This document shows positions 6,847 to 7,633 of a stretch of 7,633 bases of DNA, one piece after another. Position 1 is the first letter of the stretch. Every line of letters begins with the position of its first letter. This DNA is from Chlamydiota bacterium (GTDB taxonomy: Bacteria; Auribacterota; UBA3054; B51-G9), in the NCBI GenBank assembly GCA_030596365.1, contig JAUVKG010000125.1, positions 1-7,633 of the forward strand, read 5' to 3'. The notes beneath the pieces are model-generated. The model made no database searches. It saw only the letters and a list, made by a program, of their open reading frames with translations, and was not told the origin of the DNA. The position numbers and the translations under genes were made by a program.

Positions 6847-7633
6847 ACAAAAACTTTCCGTTGCCGCGTATTAAGAATTCCAAGCATTTTACGGTATTTT
6901 ACAACAGTACGGCGAGCAACAGGACAACCTGCATCTTTGAGCAAGTCAGCTAATTTTGCATCACTGAAAGGTTTCTTTTTATCTTCGTTTTCGATTAATT
7001 CCTTAAGTTTTGCTTTTACAGCGTTTGTTGAAATATCCTCACCATCCGAATTTTCAATATGTGAGCTGAAAAAATAACGCATTTCATAAATCCCCTGAGG
7101 CGTGTCCATGTATTTATCATTAACTGTTCGGCTGACCGTGGCCTCATGAACGCCTACTTTATCGGCAATTTCTTTCATACAAAGTGGTTTTAAAGCCATT
7201 GGTCCTTCTGATAAAAACTCTTTTTGTGCTTCTACTATCGATTCGGCAACAGCGAGAACAGTGCGTTTTCTAAATTTAAGATTGTTTATAAAACTTTCAC
7301 CATCACGAATTTCAGTTCGTAAATCACTTAAATCTTTTTTGTTAAAAACTTTATTTTTTACATAATCTTTGATTCGCGGACTTACTCGAATGTATGGAAG
7401 AAGATTATCGTTTGTCTCAACATAATAGCTGCCGTCCTCTTTTCTTGTAACAATAATATCAGGTTTTATAATCAATGCTGAATTTGTTGATAAATCTCGC
7501 CCGGGTTTAGGATCTAAATGACCAATTTTTTCTATTATCTCCGCAAGCACTTCATTTGTGGTTTTTAACCCTTTGGCTATGCGTTCACGTCGGTTATGCA
7601 AAAGTTCGTCAAAATATTCATCTATTAAAATAT
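6843..7633 (-). CDS. rpoN: RNA polymerase sigma-54 factor (5' part outside window)
   Basis: The C-terminal 262 residues of sigma-54, which recruits RNA polymerase to -24/-12 promoters and needs an AAA+ activator. The frame is open to the right edge (reading ILIDEYFDELLHNRRER), so a TTG at 7601 is not the start; the family is usually about 460-500 residues. Visible are the end of the core-binding domain, the helix-turn-helix segment (MKEIADKVGVHEATVSR, about 7178-7107) followed by KYMDTPQG and the FFSSHI landmark, and the C-terminal DNA-binding domain. The RpoN box ARRTVVKYRK lies at 6888-6917, close to the canonical ARRTVAKYRE, and recognises the -24 element. The protein ends QRKVFV. The stop TGA overlaps the ATG of the TPR gene. 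This is the first gene in the visible transcription order. Identification is firm. Confidence 0.97.
   Translation of the reverse strand, partial: ILIDEYFDELLHNRRERIAKGLKTTNEVLAEIIEKIGHLDPKPGRDLSTNSALIIKPDIIVTRKEDGSYYVETNDNLLPYIRVSPRIKDYVKNKVFNKKDLSDLRTEIRDGESFINNLKFRKRTVLAVAESIVEAQKEFLSEGPMALKPLCMKEIADKVGVHEATVSRTVNDKYMDTPQGIYEMRYFFSSHIENSDGEDISTNAVKAKLKELIENEDKKKPFSDAKLADLLKDAGCPVARRTVVKYRKMLGILNTRQRKVFV

Noticed and set aside
7599..7601. TTG as the start of the sigma-54 gene
   Set aside because: The same frame stays open to the window edge and encodes residues typical of sigma-54 before this codon, so the gene begins outside the window.

Overview
The window is a dense, low-GC stretch with seven protein genes, all on the minus strand, so transcription runs from high to low coordinates. 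Both ends are cut: rpoN lacks its 5' half at the right edge, and lpxA lacks its last few codons at the left edge. The longest stretch without a gene is 83 bases. No RNA gene, insertion sequence or CRISPR array is visible.

Organism: lpxA points to a diderm bacterium that makes lipid A. Base composition is AT-rich, most starts lack a strong Shine-Dalgarno sequence, and tandem heptamer and octamer repeats sit between genes. The LpxA sequence (a PPQD turn, VFREN, IHRGSK, IAHDC, HQFCSVGR) reminds me of forms from the PVC group (Verrucomicrobia, Lentisphaerae and relatives), but the FCB group cannot be excluded from the sequence alone. No phylum is claimed.

Layout in the direction of transcription: (1) 7633-6843, 3' half of rpoN (sigma-54), overlapping by ATGA with (2) 6846-5707, an exported TPR-type protein, then 3 bp to (3) 5703-4906, a SpoU/TrmH-family RNA 2'-O-methyltransferase. 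This gene ends inside a heptamer repeat. The gap 4905-4823 is filled almost entirely by two abutting tandem repeats of different period. A second tight cluster follows: (4) 4822-4613, an unrecognised 69-residue protein overlapping by 11 bp (5) 4623-2461, a 720-residue helicase-associated protein of the Rv0862c type, whose stop codon directly abuts (6) 2460-808, an XPB/ERCC3-type DNA helicase. (7) 764-1, lpxA, follows after 43 bp.

How the genes may work together: the XPB helicase and the Rv0862c-type protein are known neighbours in Actinobacteria, and here they are tightly coupled, so a joint DNA-processing or repair role is likely. The small 69-residue protein at the head of this set is the best candidate for an undescribed component. 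The rpoN, TPR and methyltransferase genes look like one transcription unit of ordinary housekeeping and envelope character with no evident functional link to the helicase set.
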